Source of the DNA: an uncultured bacterium
GTDB lineage: Bacteria; Bacillota; Clostridia; Lachnospirales; Lachnospiraceae
NCBI GenBank assembly: GCA_937893485.1
Contig: CALBJL010000110.1
Coordinates: 1 to 10,990, forward strand
Length of the DNA stretch: 10,990 nucleotides
Direction: 5' to 3'
Below the pieces are notes generated by a model. That model searched no databases and was not told the DNA's origin. It saw nothing but the letters and a program-made list of their open reading frames with translations. Below are positions 6,814-10,990 of the stretch, piece by piece (within the stretch, counting starts at the first letter, position 1; each line of letters begins with the position of its first letter). The translations under genes were made by a program, and so were the position numbers.

Positions 6814-7956
6814 ATGAACAACCGTGCAGGTTATTATAAATCAAATTTGTCGGGCGAAATGGCATACAGCTCTTTTGTACCGAGTCCTCTGCCTCCAGTT
6901 CCTCCTGTTGAGCTAACTGAAGATATTATAAACTTACTCGTAAAAGCAAATTCGCAACTCGCCATTTTGGAAAGCGTTGCTACCCGCATTCCGAATGTTG
7001 AATTATTCATATCTATGTATGTGCGTAAAGAGGCATTGATGTCTTCACAGATTGAAGGCACACAGGCAACTTTAGAAGATGTTCTCGACCCCATGCTGGA
7101 TACCAACACAAATCGTAATGTTGCAGATGTTGTAAATTATATCAAGGCAACCGAGTTTGCAATCGAACGTTTGCAGTCACTTCCATTATGCAATCGCCTG
7201 ATTCGAGAAACCCACGCAGTTTTAATGGAAGGGGTACGTGGTCAGGAAAAAAATCCCGGCGAGTTCAGATATTCGCAGAACTGGATTGGCGGTCAAGGCA
7301 GCACACTCAAAAATGCCCGATATATCCCTCCGTCTCCCGATGATATGAAGGATGCCATGTCTGACCTCGAAAAATATATCAATGCCGACGATACGCTTGA
7401 TGCCTTAATCCGGGCAGCACTGATACACTATCAGTTCGAGACCATCCATCCTTTTCTTGATGGAAATGGTCGTGTCGGTCGCTTGTTAATTACGTTGTTT
7501 TTAATGGAAAAAAAAGTCCTTACGACACCTGCTTTATACATTTCTTACTTTCTGAAAAAAAATCGTGTGGAATACTACGACCGCATGACCGAAGTAAGGA
7601 CAAAAGGGAACTACGAACAATGGATCGGATTTTTCCTACAAGCTATCATGGAATCTGCCGAAGATGCTACTGCAACAATCGATGAATTGATCGCTCTTCA
7701 TGATGCAAATGTGACTGCGATTTCTAAACTGGGACGTGCAACCACAAATACAATGCTCGTTTTCCACTATTTGGAGTCCAATCCTATTATTGAGATTAAA
7801 AAAACCGCCGAAGCCTTAGGCATTACCTTTAATACTGCATCCAGTGCAGTCAAGCGTTTAATCGATGCCGGTATTCTGGCGCAAACATCTGACACCAGCA
7901 GGAATCGTACTTTCGCCTATGAAGCATATCTGGATATTCTGCGCAAAGGAACCTGA
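6814..7956 (+). CDS. Fic-domain AMP-transferase with C-terminal winged helix (class II, self-inhibited)
   Basis: Fic proteins usually transfer AMP from ATP to hydroxyl side chains of target proteins. The catalytic motif HPFLDGNGRVGR is intact (His212, Asp216, Asn218, Arg220, Arg223). The N-terminal Fic_N-type region holds the inhibitory motif SSQIEG (Ser77, Glu81, Gly82) followed by TQATLEDVLD, the class II arrangement in which an internal helix blocks ATP binding. Residues about 313-378 form a winged helix-turn-helix. The 380-residue length matches standalone Fic proteins such as that of Shewanella. The start has AGGAG nine bases upstream. No antitoxin gene flanks it, consistent with internal inhibition. 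The gene is visibly more AT-rich than cstA or the surface-protein gene, which hints at transfer. Its targets are unknown, and autoregulation is suggested by the upstream repeated half-sites. Confidence 0.95.
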   Translation: MNNRAGYYKSNLSGEMAYSSFVPSPLPPVPPVELTEDIINLLVKANSQLAILESVATRIPNVELFISMYVRKEALMSSQIEGTQATLEDVLDPMLDTNTNRNVADVVNYIKATEFAIERLQSLPLCNRLIRETHAVLMEGVRGQEKNPGEFRYSQNWIGGQGSTLKNARYIPPSPDDMKDAMSDLEKYINADDTLDALIRAALIHYQFETIHPFLDGNGRVGRLLITLFLMEKKVLTTPALYISYFLKKNRVEYYDRMTEVRTKGNYEQWIGFFLQAIMESAEDATATIDELIALHDANVTAISKLGRATTNTMLVFHYLESNPIIEIKKTAEALGITFNTASSAVKRLIDAGILAQTSDTSRNRTFAYEAYLDILRKGT

Positions 7957-7975
7957 TTGCCCTATTCACTCATAA

Positions 7976-8005
7976 AAACCGCCTGCCTCATAAGAGACAG
8001 GCGGT
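7976..8005 (-). terminator. Terminator of the surface-protein gene between convergent genes
   Basis: ACCGCCTG (7978-7985) pairs with CAGGCGGT (7998-8005), extended by an inner CTC/GAG after one mismatch. On the minus strand the stem is followed by TTTTT, so it terminates the surface-protein transcript. The plus side has no T-tract, so fic may end less efficiently here. Confidence 0.85.
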
Positions 8006-8026
8006 CATACATCTTAAACTGTAAAT

Positions 8027-10990
8027 TTATTTATTCCACTTTTTCGCACCAGCACTGCACTGTCCGAGTTTGGTCTGGGCGACGAGTTTCTTGTCGTCGT
8101 ATACCAGTACTTTGACTTTGTAGTAGTATTTCTTACCCTTTGTGCCCTTGGTGCTGACATACGAGCTGCTTCTCTTTGTTGTCAGTTCGACATAGCCTGC
8201 GGACTTCTTCTGCGAACGGTAGAACCGGTATTTCACGGTATAGCCCATCGCCTTAAGGTCTGCAATCAGCTTTTTGTCATTCTTCACAGCGAGGCGGATC
8301 TTGACATTCTTCTTTTCTGTCTTTGTCGTAACCGCCTTGAAGCCTGCCTGCCCAAGCCGTGCCTTGACCTGCGCCTGATTCTGTTCGCGCAGCTTCGCTC
8401 CCGCCGTAGCTTTCTCTACAATCGCAAACGTCGAGAAGTGTGAGGTCGTAAACTTCACATATTGGTCACCGCCGATGGTTTCCATGCTGTGATTGATAAT
8501 CTCGCAAAGTCCCTCATCATTGATATAAATAACATAAATCTCTTTGCCGTTCAGCGCCTTCGATACGGGCAGGGTGATATGTGCCTTGCCGCCCTCGAAG
8601 TCATGCAGGTGATCGTCACCAACCTTCGCTGCCAGATCAAACAGTCTGCCGTTGCTGCTGATGACATCTGCGGCAGGTTTCTGTGCATCTGCCAACGGTG
8701 TATTCTCGCTGACAATGATCTGAACCGCATCGCCGCCCTCTTTGGACGCGATCGTCTGTAATGTCTTGTTGTCTAAAACAAGATCTCCGTTGTCGGTCTT
8801 GATCACAAGATCCGCATCCGTGTTCTTTGCGATCGATGTAACCGCTGATTTCGACAGTGTGAGCTCGGTCGATCTCACGCTGTCTGCCGCGCCTGCATCA
8901 CTATTGTTACCGTCTGACGAAACCGTGATCTCTATGATATCGGACTTATGCTTAACCGCCTGATTCACCAGCTGCTCCGCAAGTTTTTCGGATACGACTG
9001 CCGTCGTCTTTAAAACCTCCTGTCCCTGCGCATTCTTCGTCGTCTCGGCCTTGGATTCCTTTACGACCGTCTTTGTGATGATCTGTGTGGATGCACCATC
9101 TTGATTCTCCACAGTCACGACTTCACCGCCCTCTGCCGGAGCAGATGCGCCGCCGCTGTTACTGCCGCCGCCACTGCTGCTGCCGCCACTGCTGCTGCCA
9201 CCACCGGTAGAAGAAGCCGCCCAGAGGACGATCTCGCCACTCAGTGTGTGATAGTTTTTCGTATCTGCCGGTGTAAACAGCCACTTGTAGGCAGTACCCT
9301 GTTTTACCTCAGTATCCGCGGGCAGCTCGTTTCCATCGTTATCTACCCACTTGACCGTACCTGCCACAGAAATACTGCTGCCGGTCACTGTAAGTGCCGC
9401 ATCTGCCAGCGTCTTTCCGCTCTGTGTGATCGCTGTGTACTTCGGTGTACCGGTCACCTCTGCCGGAACGACCGTAACCTCTACCGTACCGGTCACGCTG
9501 ACGTACTTATTTCCATCTTCCGGAGTAAATATCCAGCCTTCTTCATGTGTGCCTGCCTCTAACAGCTTGTCGGGATTCTGCCATGTCAGTGTACCCGCAA
9601 CCTGAGTCGATGTGCCAGACTCCACAAACGTAAACGCCGTAAAATCAGCTTTACCCAGCGGCTCGCCGTAAGTGATCGTAGAAACGTCGATCGACTGTTT
9701 CTGCGGGGCGATCTTATTTACCGCACTGACCATGACAGTCAGCACGACACCCGTATAGTTCGTCGTCTTTACAGTCACGCTGATCGTACCGATACTGCTC
9801 TCTTTATCCGTCGCAACTGACCGGATCGGCAGTGTCAGAACGCCATTTGCATCTACGGACGCGCCATCTGTGTAATAACTGCTATCCAGCGTGTGACCCG
9901 TAATCTCATAAGTGACCTTGCCGTAGTTACAAGTTCCTGTCAGCTTTGGAAGTGACGGAAGCTCTGTCGTATAGGTCAATGCCTGATTGTTGACTACGTT
10001 CAGTGACATCGTATTGTTAAATGCAGGCATCACAGCCTGATTGATCACTGCTTTGTCGACCTCGAATTCACTGGTTGTCTGTCCGTTAGCAAACATATAA
10101 TTCGGATTGAGCATCGTAAGCTGCAATGTGACAGTCTTGCCACTGCCGACCTCTGCACTGTTATAGTGTCCGGTCATCGTATAATCCTTGCCCGCGGTAA
10201 GCGATATGTTACCCACATTGGTTTGATATTCATCTTCGCTTCCAAATGTCCCTAATGCAAAACCATCCGGCAGATCGGTCGTGCCGTCATAGGTTTTGAT
10301 TATATCAACAATATCCGGTACTTTGACCGTATTTTTCTTAATCTCCCATCCGACGGTCTTTGTTCCCGTAAAATTGCCTGTTCCGGTGACCGTCAGCTCG
10401 TAGCTGCCCGCATTTGTCTGCTGATTTCCGGCAACTGTGTAATCCGTGTCCTTTTCCAAGCCCTTTGAACCTCGGTTAACAGTGACATTCGCCGTGAGCA
10501 GTGTGCCGTTTCCGTCTACACCGGGTGTAAACACCAAATCCTTCGAAACGCCGATATCTGCATCTTTAATATCCGCCGGTTTCACTATCACCGTGGCGTC
10601 ACAGCTCTTGCTGTAGCCATCTTTTGTTATCGTCAGGCGGTAGGTGTACGTTCCCACATACAGATATTGCCCCGTTTCATAGGACAGGCTCTTTGCATCC
10701 TTAATCACCGTCTCCGTGTTATTGTTCACCTGATACCATTGATTAGTTGCACTACCACTACCACCACTACCATAGTCGATCTTACCAGCCAACGTCACAT
10801 TGGACTGACCGTAGGTCCTTGTAACAACGAGCCCCGTCGTCTCGCCGTTGATCGTAAGGCTCTTGATCGGTGCCTCGGCTATCTGGACATTCTTCGCCTC
10901 GGTTTCAAATTCGCCACTCCATCCATCTGTCGTCGACTTAAATCCATAACCCAGCTCACACAGGTCGCCAAGCGTCACACCATCACTGGT
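8027..10990 (-). CDS. Large surface protein with Ig-like/MBG-YDG repeats (5' end outside window)
   Basis: The frame is open to the right edge: four codons precede the GTG at 10978, which has no ribosome site, so the N-terminus and any signal peptide lie outside. In the visible 987 residues, numbered from that GTG, are beta-rich Ig-like modules with a YDG motif (KTYDGTTDLP near 227). Two MBG-like repeats share a W-FTP-NY-G pattern (about 435-503 and 505-588). A Gly-Ser linker (about 590-614) follows, then a mixed domain containing GKEIYVIYINDEGLCEIINH near 807-826, and a final Fn3-like module with YRFYRS and KGKKYYYKVKV. It ends in KKWNK. I see no LPXTG, SLH or choline-binding repeats, so the anchoring mode is unclear. 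Such proteins usually act as adhesins or cell-envelope proteins; the ligand is unknown. Confidence 0.9.
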   Translation of the reverse strand, partial: TSDGVTLGDLCELGYGFKSTTDGWSGEFETEAKNVQIAEAPIKSLTINGETTGLVVTRTYGQSNVTLAGKIDYGSGGSGSATNQWYQVNNNTETVIKDAKSLSYETGQYLYVGTYTYRLTITKDGYSKSCDATVIVKPADIKDADIGVSKDLVFTPGVDGNGTLLTANVTVNRGSKGLEKDTDYTVAGNQQTNAGSYELTVTGTGNFTGTKTVGWEIKKNTVKVPDIVDIIKTYDGTTDLPDGFALGTFGSEDEYQTNVGNISLTAGKDYTMTGHYNSAEVGSGKTVTLQLTMLNPNYMFANGQTTSEFEVDKAVINQAVMPAFNNTMSLNVVNNQALTYTTELPSLPKLTGTCNYGKVTYEITGHTLDSSYYTDGASVDANGVLTLPIRSVATDKESSIGTISVTVKTTNYTGVVLTVMVSAVNKIAPQKQSIDVSTITYGEPLGKADFTAFTFVESGTSTQVAGTLTWQNPDKLLEAGTHEEGWIFTPEDGNKYVSVTGTVEVTVVPAEVTGTPKYTAITQSGKTLADAALTVTGSSISVAGTVKWVDNDGNELPADTEVKQGTAYKWLFTPADTKNYHTLSGEIVLWAASSTGGGSSSGGSSSGGGSNSGGASAPAEGGEVVTVENQDGASTQIITKTVVKESKAETTKNAQGQEVLKTTAVVSEKLAEQLVNQAVKHKSDIIEITVSSDGNNSDAGAADSVRSTELTLSKSAVTSIAKNTDADLVIKTDNGDLVLDNKTLQTIASKEGGDAVQIIVSENTPLADAQKPAADVISSNGRLFDLAAKVGDDHLHDFEGGKAHITLPVSKALNGKEIYVIYINDEGLCEIINHSMETIGGDQYVKFTTSHFSTFAIVEKATAGAKLREQNQAQVKARLGQAGFKAVTTKTEKKNVKIRLAVKNDKKLIADLKAMGYTVKYRFYRSQKKSAGYVELTTKRSSSYVSTKGTKGKKYYYKVKVLVYDDKKLVAQTKLGQCSAGAKKWNK
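9167..9196. repeat. 15-bp perfect tandem repeat in the Gly-Ser linker
   Basis: GCCGCCACTGCTGCT is present twice head to tail (9167-9181, 9182-9196) and encodes SSSGG-SSSGG on the minus strand. Similar partial units flank it. Being in frame, gain or loss of a unit would change linker length without breaking the protein. Confidence 0.85.

Noticed and set aside
6612..6821. 69-codon minus-strand open frame upstream of fic
   Set aside because: It overlaps the fic start and promoter region, reflects AT-rich composition and has no supporting ribosome site or homology.
9101..9562. 153-codon plus-strand open frame with an alanine/threonine run
   Set aside because: Produced by reading the Gly-Ser linker repeat of the surface protein on the opposite strand.
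10976..10978. GTG as the start of the surface-protein gene
   Set aside because: The frame stays open to the window edge, there is no ribosome site or signal peptide at this point, and the sequence here already looks like the inside of a repeat protein.

Overview
The window looks like chromosomal DNA of a gut-type Clostridia, most likely a Lachnospiraceae. The reasons are strong GGAGG-type ribosome sites, a canonical T-box leader, rho-independent terminators, a LacI-family regulator beside a carbohydrate-related gene, and a clostridial-style surface protein. No rRNA, tRNA, CRISPR array, insertion-sequence transposase or phage gene is visible.

Left third (1-4138, all on the minus strand, transcribed MATE, then lacI, then unknown gene). 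A MATE-type membrane exporter is followed by a LacI-family repressor and a large soluble protein of unrecognised family, cut off by the window edge. That protein resembles NodB/GH57-like carbohydrate-active barrels only in general layout. A palindrome with a central CG, TTGCGCAA, lies just downstream of the -10 of a near-consensus promoter for the unknown gene and again in the lacI leader. This fits an autoregulated repressor that also controls the unknown gene.

Middle (4139-6610). A gene-free stretch of about 700 bp holds overlapping divergent promoter candidates, a complete T-box riboswitch with a best-fit ATC (isoleucine) specifier and its terminator, and a compact 149-bp element bounded by perfect 15-bp inverted repeats with two internal hairpins. 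Directly downstream is cstA, a peptide/pyruvate-type transporter, which ends at a symmetric terminator. The T-box implies that cstA is switched on when tRNA-Ile is uncharged.

Right part (6611-10990). A standalone, self-inhibited class II Fic AMP-transferase with a C-terminal winged helix is preceded by four alternating TGAAATAA half-sites around its promoter. It is more AT-rich than its neighbours and may have been acquired. Convergent to it is a large surface protein of Ig-like/MBG/YDG repeats, a Gly-Ser linker and a C-terminal Fn3-like module; its N-terminus lies beyond the right edge.

The most unusual points are the Ile-specific T-box in front of cstA and the structured 149-bp element between them. 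These could be a known repeat family and a simple regulatory recruitment; nothing here proves a new multi-gene system.
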